This document shows, in pieces, positions 1-10,850 of a stretch of DNA of 64,000 bases. Position numbers and translations under genes: made by a program. Under the pieces are notes generated by a model that worked only from the letters and a program-made list of their open reading frames with translations, was not told where the DNA came from and did not search any database. Origin of the DNA: Xestospongia muta. Its lineage: Eukaryota > Porifera > Demospongiae > Haplosclerida > Petrosiidae. The stretch covers positions 14,940,263 to 15,004,262 of the forward strand of contig OY848918.1 in NCBI GenBank assembly GCA_963693285.1. Reading direction: 5' to 3'. Every line of letters begins with the position of its first letter. The first letter of the stretch is position 1.

Positions 1-1556
1 CAGAAGATAATAAACATGGAAGTCTTGGAATGCTCGGTCCTTTACCTTCATAAAATATTGCCGAACATTTTTTGGGCTTTATTTTTATATAATGAACAAT
101 GAAATGTCCCTTTGTTTGTAAAAGCTGATTTTTAGTTAATAATAACTACTTTGCAAAAAATGATGTTATCTTTATCTCATATATATATATATACATCAAA
201 TGTATATGTTACATATATACATAGTTACATACATACATATTAGCCAGTATATACAGTAAAAAGTGATAAGTTAATAATTGCTCTCTATCATGGTGTATGT
301 TAGTATGTTAATAGTATTGATAAATATATACATCGTATGCTTTTATCTACATCTGATTGTCTAGCATCATTCAAATTGAATCCTATGTACCAAATGAAAG
401 GACAGTACTATCAAGACAAGCATGATACTACTATAACTGTTAACATATGTTACTACTGTAGTAACATTCATACGTGAAGAGGTCACTAGCTACAACAATG
501 AGTTTACTTATGTAGTCATGAATTTATTTAGCATGAAAAAAGCATTTTACCGCCTACTCTTGTCACATAGTGACATGTTGGTCCATTATTTAACCCTGTA
601 TTGTGTAAAATATCTTTTATTCATAATAAGTAATTCATTAGTATATAAGTAAATTCATTAGTGTATCTGTGACCTCTTCATACAATAACAAATGTTGATA
701 AACGTTAACAGTTATAGTGTCTAGAGTTTTAGACTATAATACTATAGTATTCTTTTCATTTGTTACATAAAATTCAGTTTGAATGATACTAGACAGTCAG
801 ATGTAGATAGAAGCATACAATGTATTTATCAATACTATCTACATACTAACACACAGTATGATAGAGAGCAACTGTTAACTTATCACTTTTTACTGTGTAT
901 ACTGACTAATATGATTTTAATTAAATATTTGCATAATATTTTCTTGAATTGCAACCACTAGAAAGTATGTATATATGTAAATAATGAACCAACATGTCAG
1001 TATGTGACAAGAGTAGGCGGTAAAATGCTTTTTTCTGATAAATAAATTCATGACTACATAAGTAAACTTGTTGTTGTAGCTGGTGACCTCTTCACATATG
1101 AATGTGACTCCAGTAATAACATAATGTTAACAGTTGTAGTAATATCAGTTGATAGTACTGTCCTTTCATTTGTTACATAGGATTCAATTTGAATGATCGT
1201 AGACAATCAGATGTAGATAAAAGCATATGATGTATTTATCAATACTATCTACATACTAACATACACTATGATAGAGAGCAATTATTAACTTATCACTTTT
1301 TACTGTATATACTGACTAATATGTATGTATGTAAGTATGTATATATGTAACATATACATTTGATGTATATACATATGAGATAAAAATAACATCATTTTTT
1401 GCAAAGTAGTTATTATTAACTAAAAATCAGCTTTTACAAACAAAGGGAAATCTCATTGTTCATTATATAAAAATAAAGCCCAAAAAATGTTCGGCAATAT
1501 TTTATGAAGGTAAAGGACCAAGCATTTCAAGACTTCCATGTTTATTATCTTCTGAG
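1..1556. repeat. Large fold-back (inverted-repeat) element
   Basis: The first ~600 bases reappear in reverse complement at ~968-1556. For example, cagaagataataaacatgg at base 1 returns as ccatgtttattatcttctg ending near 1554, and the arms match with scattered changes and indels. The spacer (about 620-945) holds a third, diverged copy in right-arm orientation. The left arm starts at or before the window edge, so the true end may lie outside. No transposase is visible. The one open frame (779-961) lies in the repeat and has no recognisable domain. This is most likely a non-autonomous fold-back or MITE-like DNA element. Confidence 0.85.
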
Positions 1557-1599
1557 CAGAAAACCTCCAAACTACAGTCCATGAACTCTTGATAACAGT

Positions 1600-1655
1600 T
1601 AACCAATCTGACCATCCTTATCCAGATCTAGTATATTAAATGTTGTCTTGGCCTC
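1600..1655 (-). pseudogene. EF-hand gene remnant
   Basis: Read on the minus strand this stretch encodes a calcium-loop pattern (LDLDKDGQI), followed within a few codons by a stop. It directly adjoins the end of the fold-back element, which suggests that the element cut off an older EF-hand gene. Only one loop is left. The intact paralogues nearby make a common origin plausible, but the loop differs from theirs. Confidence 0.4.
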
Positions 1656-1659
1656 ACAA

Positions 1660-2018
1660 AAAATCATTGAAATGAAAGACATGTACAATAACAGAAGAAT
1701 TAATTTAATTACAAATATAATTAAATAGCTCTACTATACTCGTACCCAGGCATTCTAATGAAAAGTAGAACATGGGTACAAATGAGGCTATGTTTTATAT
1801 ATGCAATATGTAAGGACTGTTATAAGGGCTCAAGCCCAACATTTAATTGATTAATAAATTACACCATTAATAATGTATTTTTTGTTTAGTTAATCATTTG
1901 ATTTTAGTACGTTCTTATTATATGATTCTATTATAAGTAACTTCAGCTGTAATTTACCTAATATAACCAATAATATAAAGATACTAAAGGAATAATGTTC
2001 TTTTTCATCTATATGGCA
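1660..2018. other. Intergenic, no feature seen
   Basis: AT-rich sequence between the fold-back element and a small MITE. I see no coding frame, RNA gene or clear repeat in it. Confidence 0.5.
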
Positions 2019-2208
2019 GGGTGGTTCTTGGTGTAACTTGACTATGATGACATTATAATGAAATGACACATAGGAATTTCATCATATATGATGACAGACA
2101 TCACTTAAACCGTAAACCAAACCTAACATTATTAACTCTATGACACATGGTGATGTCATCATAGGATATGTTGTTACATCATCAGTCACGTTACACCAAG
2201 AAGCACCC
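2019..2208. mobile_element. 190-bp MITE with ~20-bp inverted ends
   Basis: The left end reads gggtggttcttggtgtaac. The right end is its near-perfect reverse complement (gttacaccaagaagcaccc). There is no coding capacity. A related, smaller element with the core ttcttgatataac at both ends lies at 11117-11201. Confidence 0.75.
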
Positions 2209-2337
2209 ATATGATGTAGTATGCACTGACATGAGGTTACACATGTTTGGTATTATATAATTTATGTAGGTGTATTATGTGATAGCTAATTAAATAAGGA
2301 ATATGATTAAATATTTTTCTCAGGGCTATTGAGCACA

Positions 2338-3074
2338 ATGGCAATGATAAGGAGGCTATTACTGACTGCTACTCAATACAAATATCCTTTTCTACCTGCT
2401 CCTATTATTCTAACTGCTAGGCAGTGCTCATTATCTGCAGATAAAGGTTTGGTAGAAAAACACAAAAAATTTTTTAAAGAGTCTCTTGGTGTTGATGTGA
2501 ATAAAAAAGAAAAGGCAAGTCTCAAAAACATACACAAATTTCTAGATTTGATTGCCAAAGAGAAGACCTTTGACCCCAAGGATGTGAAAGCTCTTAGAGA
2601 CAGGTAACATTTATCTTATAGATTCTCAGTTTTATGATGTGAATATAGTTTAATCAAATTGTTGAAACGTTTTGGATTTGCCAATGGAAAAGAATTGTCA
2701 TTTGAAGAATACTTCGAAGGTCTACAAGCTAGTCTTCAGAATGATAGAGTACATATATATAATTGTGTTTAAATATTAGTTGTATTTTTGTTTTTCAGTC
2801 AGGTGTTATGTCACTGTCTGATGAAGTTAGTTTGGCTACATTTAACTGCCTTGACTCTAATAAAGATGGTTTTATCTCATATGACGATTGGCTAATTCAT
2901 ATGAGGATCCTCAATTTTGACTCAACAGAGGAAGTGCGGCAAATGTTTGATGCATTGGATATAAATGGTGATGGTAAGTTGAAGTGGGAAGAGTTCCTTC
3001 CAGTCACAAGGGCTTTCTGGTATAACGTCCCAGTTGCTACTAGTACTGACATCATATATGGTCCAGCTAACTAA
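2338..3074 (+). CDS. EF-hand calcium-binding protein with mitochondrial-type leader, copy A
   Basis: Three exons (2338-2603, 2649-2748, 2799-3074) join in frame to 213 residues, with GT-AG borders and phases 2 and 0. The N-terminus (MAMIRRLLLTATQ..., ending near TARQ) is Arg-rich, hydroxylated and free of acidic residues, which looks like a mitochondrial presequence. The middle is helical with a degenerate EF-hand (LSFEEYFEGL). The C-terminal half has two canonical loops, DSNKDGFISYDDW and DINGDGKLKWEEF. The overall plan resembles sarcoplasmic calcium-binding or calexcitin-like proteins, so the likely role is Ca2+ buffering or sensing; no enzyme motif is seen. The ATG at 2338 was chosen because the same start is kept in the paralogues. 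A splice acceptor (tttttctcag) lies just upstream, implying a non-coding first exon. An AATAAA-type signal follows near 3151. Confidence 0.88.
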
Positions 3075-3167
3075 AATAAGAGTACTTGAAAACTCCAAGA
3101 AAGTTCATCAGCTTTATATAACTATTTTTCATAGTTTATATCATTTTGAAAATAAAAAACATCTTAT

Positions 3168-3545
3168 CTGTATTTAATACCTTTGACATCATTAGGATCA
3201 AATGTCTTCTTTTTGTCAAGTCTCTCCATTACTTTATATACATACTTAAGACTAAGTTTCTCATTCTCATCGATGCTAAAACATTCTTAAAAATACTTCT
3301 TTTGTTTTTGAACCCATGATCCATCATCTGATAATAATGATTACTGCCTAGAAATAAGGACAAAAGGAACATGCACAAGAGGATGTCTTGTTGAGAAATA
3401 GTTATTAATTTATTAATCTCCTTAACATTGCCATTATCTCATGTAGTAGCCCTGAGAAGAAACGTTAGATTTATGTGGTCATGATTGACTACAGTCATTA
3501 GATTACATGCATGGCTAATTAACCATACTTATGTAGCATATATGG
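3168..3545 (-). pseudogene. Inverted 5' fragment of an EF-hand paralogue
   Basis: On the minus strand this matches exon 1 and the 5' flank of the gene at 15125: the start-codon region, the leader segment and the FDPNDVKAIKYR-like exon end. The splice donor after that end is mutated (gt to ga) and the frame is damaged. It also keeps the conserved block (ggcttacttcctcaaaag) found upstream of the 15125 copy. It is an inverted partial duplicate. Confidence 0.7.
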
Positions 3546-3790
3546 CTTACTTCCTCAAAAGTGTGTGTATATGTTCTTTTGTTTTTGAGCCCATGATCCA
3601 TCATCTGCTAATAACGAGTACTGCCTAGAAGTAAGGACAAAAGGAGCATGCACAAGAGGATTACATGCATGACTAATTAACCATACTCGTGTAGCACATA
3701 TGGCTTTCTTTCTCAATAGTATATATGTGCATGTATGTGGCCTTATTGGTATCATAGATATGTGTGCATGTGTGGCTTTAATAGTATCTT
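3546..3790 (-). pseudogene. Second inverted EF-hand exon 1 fragment
   Basis: A shorter repeat of the preceding block. The frame at 3555-3755 contains HAPFVLTSRQYSLLADDGS, the leader-cleavage region of the family, fused to upstream flank sequence. It has no start context or splice sites. Confidence 0.6.
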
Positions 3791-4279
3791 AGAATAGTAT
3801 AAATATATATCAATAAAGAACAACATCATAAACAAGAAACTTAATATCTATCAAATAAAGTAATGTTACATATTATTTTAGTGTTTCTATTGTACAAAAA
3901 ATGAAACTATAGATTCCAGATTTCCATGTTCCAATGTACTCGGTTCAGGATTCAATGCTTAGTGATATCCATGACTAGTCACCAATGAAACTCATCATAT
4001 CACTGAAACTGGTCTATATATTTTTAAATAGTTACTAACTCCATTGACTTGAAGAACCATTTTGTATACCAGTAATATATAGAAACCATTGATGACTCAG
4101 TCATAGACTGCATTAGTACATTATGATTAACTATAGAGAACATATTTAACCAACAACTCACCATTGTATGATATCAGTAACCATTAGTACTACTATTATA
4201 TTTATGATTAATTTAATTCTTCTCTTAATGTACATGTGATACTATAGTGCTATTATTGCTACTATAAATAGACTCAGAT
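3791..4279. other. EF-hand flank duplicate, non-coding
   Basis: The first ~300 bases resemble, in reverse orientation, the 5' flank of the gene at 15125 (compare 14690-14900) and also 10620-10850. I see no coding frame. Confidence 0.45.
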
Positions 4280-4285
4280 TGAATA

Positions 4286-4340
4286 AACATATACATACAT
4301 ACATACATACATACGCACACACACATACACACACACACAC

Positions 4341-4386
<46 letters not shown>
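4286..4386. repeat. Microsatellite (CATA)n/(CA)n/(TA)n
   Basis: A run of cata, then ca, then ta units without interruption by other sequence. Confidence 0.95.
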
Positions 4387-4659
4387 TTTAGCTACTAATG
4401 ATGTTAGATTAAATGATGAGATGTTTTGAATGCTTGTTAAAAAAGTGTATAAAGTTCATTTAAATTTATGCTATATTATATTTAATTAATTTAAAGTTCA
4501 CTCCAAATCTAGTATTTTAGAACTCACATTTAATAAAAGTTAGGTAGTTCATTCCAAGTTCATTTATTACATAATATATGCTTATAATGCTATAATAGTG
4601 GGGGTTAAGAGAAACAATTACAAAAACGTTAATGAGAAATCTGACTAATTATTCTTTTC

Positions 4660-4718
4660 AGGGCTACTGAGCATAATGGCAATGATACAAAAGCTATTCT
4701 TGACTGCTACTGAATATA
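4660..4718 (+). pseudogene. EF-hand exon 1 cut by insertions
   Basis: A splice acceptor, start codon and the first ~14 codons of the EF-hand family (MAMIQKLFLTATEY) stop abruptly at 4718, where mobile DNA begins. The next bases of the exon (aaatatcc) reappear at about 7842, after the insertion. The exon was therefore split by a nested insertion of roughly 3.1 kb. Confidence 0.7.
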
Positions 4719-4765
4719 AAAATGCACTAAAGTGCTTAACCTCGCTGCGGTGCCCATTGTAAATC
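4719..4765. mobile_element. Left end of a TTAA element, interrupted
   Basis: The sequence gcactaaagtgcttaacc followed by tcgctgcggtgccc is nearly identical to the start of the element at 61183. Only the left end remains here. A short gttaat at 7837 may be the remnant of its right end, on the far side of the larger transposon. Confidence 0.65.
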
Positions 4766-4965
4766 GGGACTCAATTTTTTCACCCAACTTGATGTGGTGA
4801 CGTCATAAACGTATATTGTATTTAAATAATTATAATAATAATTAGTTTACAAATAAATAAATTAATAACTGAATACTGACTCAAGCTTAAGGGTAATTAT
4901 AGATTAATTTCACAGTAGATTGGACAGATGACTGAGGATAACACTGGGGATAGCCATAACCTGCT

Positions 4966-5439
4966 TCAGGTAAGGCATGAATGGAAGTATTTCTGTCTGT
5001 GGCCTATACATATGACATATAAACAAATTGTGATATACGTGTACAGTGCACTTACCTGTACTGTAGATTGCTGCTCATGGTTGACATTCTTAATTCCAAT
5101 GCATTTTCTGTACTTACAAGCTTTCTTTTTCCACCCAGGACCACCAAATTTCTTTTTGTCAAGGCATTTTACGCACTGACCGCAATCAGGCCTTAAACAA
5201 TTCTCACATTCACCACAGCGACCATGTAAGTGTTTTTGTTTTTCTGTAATAAATGTGATGATTTTGTATAGATAATGGCCAACTATACATGTGTACATAC
5301 TCCATACTTTGAGTTGGTGGTTGCAAGGCTGTGGAGGAGGTTGAATTTGTCTTATTTGTACCAGCCATATAATGTGGGGTTGACACTTGTATTGTTCAGG
5401 TAGGCTGTCCCATACCCACTTATCAAAAAACTTAATCAC
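4966..5439 (-). CDS. Transposase C-terminal part: CXXC zinc finger
   Basis: Residues ~75-113 of this frame contain Cys pairs spaced as in CXXC CpG-binding domains (CGECENC, CGQC, KC), then KKKFGGPGW and a final C-x4-C. KFGG is the family's signature stretch. An acceptor (ttattacag) just upstream of the finger, and a donor-like gtatgg further upstream, suggest that an intron separates the finger from the SWIM region. In animals CXXC fingers bind unmethylated CpG (known family property); targeting of such sites by the element is an inference. The frame has no proper ATG of its own and must join upstream coding sequence. Confidence 0.7.
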   Translation of the reverse strand: MIKFFDKWVWDSLPEQYKCQPHIIWLVQIRQIQPPPQPCNHQLKVWSMYTCIVGHYLYKIITFITEKQKHLHGRCGECENCLRPDCGQCVKCLDKKKFGGPGWKKKACKYRKCIGIKNVNHEQQSTVQVSALYTYITICLYVICIGHRQKYFHSCLT

Positions 5440-6435
5440 AGCAAAAAAATGTTTGCATGGTAGTTTTCACTGTATCCAGTCAAGGCATTTACAAGAAGGC
5501 TCCCCATTTTAGTTCCAAAATTTATTGTGCGCAGTTTGCTTGATGACCCTTTGATTGTGAACACTCCATTCACTGTATCATGGCTAATAATATTTGATTC
5601 ATCATATTTTCTACAACTACTTTTCCTTTCTAGGCAATGGATAATCACTTGACGTGGCTGTCCATGCATGTAGATATCTAGGAATGAAATCATTGTAGGT
5701 TCTGTAAAATGAAGATGTCTTGTAGTTAAGGAAGAGGTACTTGTGATGAATATCTGGATTAAAGTCCTCATAAAGCACAGTGGCTAATCTTGATATGGTA
5801 ATATTCTTCTGTCGTGGAAGATAGCTATATTTAAGAAGCTTGTTTTGTGATTCCACCCCATTTGTTGTGTTTACTGCTGCATGGTAAGTCTGATCCCTAT
5901 ATGAGCGTGCCCAAAGTGTAGGGCATGATAGCCATGTTGTAGATAGCCATTGTTGAACCTGTTTGTTGTTCTTCCAGATGTTGGAAGATGTAAGATGTTG
6001 AAGAGCTTGTTTAAATAGAAAATCAGCTGGTCGATCTTCAACATTTGAGTTAACTGGAGCATTTGCACAGTCTCCGAGAAGGTCCAACAGTGTAGCTGCT
6101 TGAATTTCACTGAGGCCTTTTTTTATCTTTAACTCATCTCTCCCAAGCCTGTTCCCTGTGAAATTCACTAAGATACAGCTGAGTGTCAGGGAAAGCATAT
6201 TAATAGCGCTCAATTCTGCTTCTGAGTAATCTGTAATGAAGTATATAGGGTTCCAACCGGTTTCCATAACTTGATTACTGATAGAGCCTCAAAAATTTGA
6301 TCTGTATTTTTTGATTCAATAACAAACTCAGCAACTAATGTGTAGTTAACATTAGTTTTCACACACAGAAAAAAAAGCGGAATACTGTACTTTGTTGTTT
6401 TCTATGTTGCGTCCATTAGGGTAATGATGTTTCTA
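5440..6435 (-). pseudogene. MULE transposase core with SWIM finger
   Basis: Minus-strand segments include LMDAT near 6420 (first catalytic Asp region, then a stop where a Tyr codon is expected), FITDYSEAELSAI (second Asp region), TTNGVESQNKLLKYSYLP (the conserved block before the final acidic residue) and, around 5440-5500, a Cys/His cluster (CKHFF) typical of a SWIM finger. The main open stretch is 5617-6267. Several frames must be joined to give a whole protein, so this copy is inactive. The class assignment rests on motif order, not on a search. Confidence 0.7.
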
Positions 6436-6575
6436 TATGTTGTTAATAATTCCCTTTGCCATTTCTCTTGATGAACATAAAGAAATGTTTCTTTACCTTC
6501 CTCAGCCTCATCTGTGCTTTCAGTTGAGGTTGTCTTCTTTCCAAGTGGTCTATAATAGAATGATGAATTTTCATT

Positions 6576-7200
6576 TTATTTCTTCCACTGTTCCACTTTT
6601 ATTTGTAAGTTTTCTTGATCAAATTTTGATAAATTAATTGCCCTTTTAGCCATACCAATATAGTTAATGATGTCTTGCTTGAGAGGGTAGAATGCTCTGT
6701 CATGAGGATTTGGTTTGTGCCCAATTTCTTTGCAAAGATTATTGTCTACAAAGTATTTAAGTGAACGCCTAACCTCTGATGTGTCGGTTATACCTGATGT
6801 TACCATCTCGATTATTTTTTGAGCAACTTTTGGATGTATTTTTTGGGCATGAATAGCTTCTAAGCCAATTCGATGTTCTGAGTAGGCTTCATTAGATGGA
6901 AAAGACACTGGATTTTTAGCATGTAGCATTTTGTTCACTCCTTAAGTTTTGTCTTCTTTCAGGCATCGCACTTTCCATTTGGAAAGGCCTACTTTCTCAC
7001 ATTGGCTGATGCCATATTCTGGATATAAAGTAAACCCTTTTACCTCAATGTGTGCCATACATCCCATTTTTGGTGTGCCTTGTAGCCACACTTTCTTTCC
7101 CTGTTTGGGCTTTTCTTTATAATATTTTTCCCCAAACTGGCAATCCAGTACCTTCATTTCATTTACTGAGAATGGAATGTCATTAAAATTAATCTCTTTT
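6576..7200 (-). pseudogene. CARF-like (ALS2CR8-type) N-terminal region of the transposase
   Basis: Two collinear frames (6942-7157 and 6576-6938) are in the same phase and separated by one in-frame TAA. They contain GTPKMGCMAHIEVKGF, then HPKVAQKIIEMV, EVRRSLKYFV and DRAFYPLKQDIINYI. This series resembles the calcium-responsive transcription factor domain found in animal CARF and in transposon-derived relatives. DNA binding is the likely role. The single stop marks decay. Confidence 0.55.
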
Positions 7201-7491
7201 TCCCCTCAGATTTGTGCCAGTATAGCCGGACATCACTACTAACCACCTGGAAAACAATAATTATTAATTATTTGTAATACCACAAGACTGAATTTTTTTT
7301 TCAGTAAAAATATTTATTTCTCCTCTATTTATTCACAATGAAATATGTTAGAAATTTCCTTGACATACATGTACTTTGGCTATTACACAATCTTTTTTTT
7401 CTCATTTACAAAATTCATCATATACAAACTATACTTTTTGTACTCTGATCAATCCAGCGTACCTCTTTAGTTGAGCTACTACTGTCCAGAT

Positions 7492-7719
7492 TCAGATTAT
7501 CCTCAATGTTTTCTTTGTCATCAAATATAAACTTGTGCAAGGTATATACTGGCAGCTTGCCTGGATCTTCTTACTCCGTATGAGGTGACAGACAGTTTCT
7601 ATTATGTGACTGTTGAGGACTGCTTCATAATCATCTACAAAGCCTTCGTAATATTGTCCACAGAGTTGTAAGCCATGATCAACTGCCCACTTAGGCTTGG
7701 AGTTGGACTCGCACTCCAT
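7492..7719 (-). CDS. Possible N-terminal exon of the transposase
   Basis: A 75-codon frame starting MECESNSKPKWAVDHG near the right end of the transposon, in the orientation of the other coding traces. No domain is recognised. Its position and orientation fit a first exon. The C-terminal end probably runs into an intron. Confidence 0.4.
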   Translation of the reverse strand: MECESNSKPKWAVDHGLQLCGQYYEGFVDDYEAVLNSHIIETVCHLIRSKKIQASCQYIPCTSLYLMTKKTLRII

Positions 7720-7980
7720 TTAAGTTTCCTGGGAATTTTATCGACGACATCCGCGCCCAAGAGTTGACAACACCCAGACCACAACACGTGTACTGGTGAC
7801 GTCACCACATCGAATTGGGTGGAAAAATTGACTCCCGTTAATAAATATCCTGGTGGTATGCACTGACATAAGGTTACAAATTGTTTGGTGTCATGTAATT
7901 TATATGGGTGTGCTATGTCATGTCATTAACTTATAGTTAATTAAATAAGGAAATATTTTTCTCAAGGGCTGCTGAGCATA

Positions 7981-8713
7981 ATGGCAATGATAAGGAGGCT
8001 ATTACTGACTGCTACTCAATACAAATATCCTCTTCTACCTGCTCCTATTATTCTAACTGCTAGGCAGTACTCATTATCTGGAGATGAAGGTTTGGCAGAG
8101 AAACACAAAAAATTTTTCAAAGAGACTCTTGGTGTTGATGTGAATAAAAAAGAAAAGGCAAGTCTCAAAAATGTGCACGAACATGTAGATTTGTTTGCCA
8201 AAGAGAAGACCTTTGACCCCAAGGATGTGAAAGCTCTTAGAGACAGGTAACATTTATCTTATAGATTCTCAGTTTTATGATGTGAATATAGTTTAATCAC
8301 ATTGTTGAAGCTTTTTGGATTTGCCAATGGAAAAGAATCATCATTTGAAGAATACTTTGAGAGTGTAAAAGCTTGTCTTCAGAATGATAAAGTACATAAT
8401 CATATATTGTAGTGTTAGTTGTATTTTTGTTTTCCAGTCAACTGTCATGTCACTTTCTGATGAGGTTAGTGTGGCCACTTTTAACTGTCTTGATTCTAAT
8501 AAAGATGGTTTCATCTCTTATGATGAGTGGTTAATTTATATGAGGCTCCTCAATTTTGGTTCAACAGAGGAAATGAGGCAAATGTTTGATGCATTAGATA
8601 CCAATGGTGATGGTAAATTGAGCAGGGAAGAGTTCCTTCCAGTTAGTAGGGCTTTCTGGTTCAATGCCCCAGGTGCCGATACTACTGACATCATGTATGG
8701 ACCAGTTAACTAA
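7981..8713 (+). CDS. EF-hand calcium-binding protein with mitochondrial-type leader, copy B
   Basis: Exons 7981-8246, 8292-8391 and 8438-8713 give 213 residues with the same phases and intron sizes as copy A. The leader is almost identical (MAMIRRLLLTATQYKYP). The two Ca2+ loops are DSNKDGFISYDEW and DTNGDGKLSREEF, both with full ligand sets. The C-terminus ends MYGPVN, close to copy A's IYGPAN. An acceptor-like AG (ctcaag) lies just before the start, as in the other copies. A polyadenylation signal (aataaa) lies near 8783. The copy shows no damage, and it differs from copy A mostly in the linker after exon 1. Confidence 0.88.
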
Positions 8714-8719
8714 AATTGG

Positions 8720-9944
8720 AGTACTTTAAGTCTCCATGATATGTAATCATTACTTTTGTATGCTCCCCTTTTTTAAAAAATATAATAAAGTTGTTACAGT
8801 TAATTAAGATGTCCCACAATAGCTGCAATTATTGCATTGTGATTACTAATTGGTTAACCATGACATCACTGATGTCTCAGAAACACTGTAAAAATTAATA
8901 TGTCATTTTAATAACTCATCTGTATATTACATGGATGGATTACTATGGAATTTTTCAAAGAGATTCTTGGTGTTGGAATGAAAACGGAATACTAGTACTC
9001 ACTATATAATTTATTGGTGTGTTGTGCTTTTACAAAGAAACAAATTATACAGAGAGTAATTCACAGAAATTCTACATTCCATAGCTATTCACCCATGTAA
9101 AGTACAAATTAGTCATTATGATTTGTAGTCAACGTACTCCAAACACAGTAATAACCCGAAACACAATAAAACCATTGATTTGTAACACTAAGTACAAGAA
9201 TATTATTGTTATCAATTAAAATTGCACACTCAAGAGTGATTATTGGCACAAAAATAGTAGAATAACTCATGCAGAACATGCAAATGCATTTATTTATCAA
9301 ATCACAAATTCGTACCTCATATCACATTACTATGTAGACATAAGCATGTCATTTGTCAATTTATTTTAGAGACTAACAGTATTGTAGCTCATCTTTCTCT
9401 CTGGTCAACATCTCAATCTCTTCTTGTTTTTCTACTAACACAATATCGAAACGTAACCATATATGGTACTCTATGTATTACTAACAGTACTGTAGCTTAT
9501 CTTCTTTCTCTCTGATCAACTTTACCTCTTCTTGACTGTTTTCATTGGTATAACTATAATATTACATATCTATATGTTTATGCAATATATGATGCATTAA
9601 TATAAAGTACTATAGTTCACCTTCTGGTCAACCTATTAATCTGTAAGCTCATGGTGAATTATGTATTCTAGTAATATGTAGAAACCCATGACTCAGTCAT
9701 GGAGAACATTAGTACAATATGATTAACTATCTAGGAAGCATGATTAACACCATTATATGGCATCATTACCCAATAGTAGCCAGTAGTACTATATTAATCA
9801 CGTTGCAATTATTCTCAACAGTATGTACCTGTGATATTATAGTGCTATTATAGTTACTATAAATAGACTCAGATTAAATACACACACACACACATATATA
9901 TGAACGTATATATATATTTAGTTAGTCACTAATGATGTTAGATT
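8720..9944. other. Intergenic with weak repeats
   Basis: Contains two related stretches (about 9365-9420 and 9480-9540, both with agtattgtagct-like text followed by catctttctctctggtcaac-like text) and a short CA/TA tract at 9878-9925. Part of it resembles 3950-4390. I see no credible coding frame. Confidence 0.4.
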
Positions 9945-10085
9945 ACATGATGTTTAATGCATTAGATATCAATGGTGATGGTAAGTTGAGCTGGGAAGAG
10001 TTCCTTCCGGTCACAAGAGGTTTCTGATTTAATGCCCAAGTTGCTACTAATACTGACATCATGTATGGACCAGCTAACTAAAATA
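9945..10085 (+). pseudogene. EF-hand exon 3 fragment
   Basis: Encodes the second Ca2+ loop (DINGDGKLSWEEF) and most of the C-terminal tail of the family, but contains an in-frame TGA in the tail (RGF then stop). It has no upstream exons. Confidence 0.75.
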
Positions 10086-10526
10086 AGAGTACTTAAAAAA
10101 TCCAAGAAAGTTTCTTTTTCATAATTTATATCATTTTGAAAATTTAAGAAAAACTTTACCTGTGTTTACTAGCTTTGACATCATTAGGATCGAACGTCTT
10201 CTCTTAGTCAAGCCTCTCCATTACTTTATGTACATACTTAAGACTCACTTTCCTATTCTTATCGAGGCTGAAACATTCTTTAAAGTAGAGCCATCGTCTG
10301 CAGATAACTAATACTGCCTAGAAGTAAGTACAAAAGGAGCATGTACAAGAGGATATCTTTGCAGAGAAATCTCTATGTGTAATCTCCTTAACATTGCCAT
10401 TATCTTATGTAACACCCCTAACATGAAATGCTAGATTCGTGTGGTCATGATTGACTACAGTGATTAAATTAAATACAAGACTATTAACCATATTCATATA
10501 GCACATATATGGCTTACTTCCTCAAT

Positions 10527-10558
<32 letters not shown>

Positions 10559-10850
10559 GCCTTAATTGCATCATGGAGTGTGTGGGTGTGGCTTTTAGCA
10601 GTATCATAAAATGGTTCAAGTATATATCAATAAAGAAAAGCATGATAAATAAGAAATTTATTAATAGCTATCAAAATGATGTTACATAATTATTACAGTG
10701 TCTTTATCATAAAATAAAACTATAGGTTTCAGGTTTCCATGTTCCTATGTAATCAGTTCAGGATTTGATGCTTAGTGATATCTATCAGTATTAGTAATCA
10801 TCAATGAAACCTATTACAAATAATGGAGCTCAATGGAATCACTGCATATT
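10086..10850 (-). pseudogene. Inverted 5' fragment of EF-hand gene
   Basis: A minus-strand copy of exon 1 and 5' flank like that at 3168-4090, with further damage. For example, the Lys-rich segment before FDPNDV carries a stop (tta on the plus strand). A (GT)n run lies at about 10526-10558 inside the flank. Together with 3168-4090 this shows that the same inverted segment was copied twice beside plus-strand genes. Confidence 0.6.

Larger units (their letters stand above)
4766..7836 (-). mobile_element. MULE-type DNA transposon with CARF-like, SWIM and CXXC domains
   Basis: The ends are ~40-bp imperfect inverted repeats: gggactcaattttttcaccc on the left and, reversed on the right, gggagtcaatttttccaccc, both continuing into gatgtggtgacgtca. 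All coding traces run on the minus strand: an N-terminal CARF-like region, a DDE transposase core of the MULE class, a SWIM finger and a C-terminal CXXC finger. Stops and frameshifts show that it is decayed. It sits inside a TTAA element that itself sits inside an EF-hand exon. No clear target-site duplication is seen. Confidence 0.8.

Noticed and set aside
779..961. 60-codon open frame
   Set aside because: Lies wholly in the internal copy of the fold-back element and is not preserved in the arms.
2373..2579. Minus-strand frames over EF-hand exon 1 (also 8016-8222)
   Set aside because: Shadows of the coding exon on the opposite strand.
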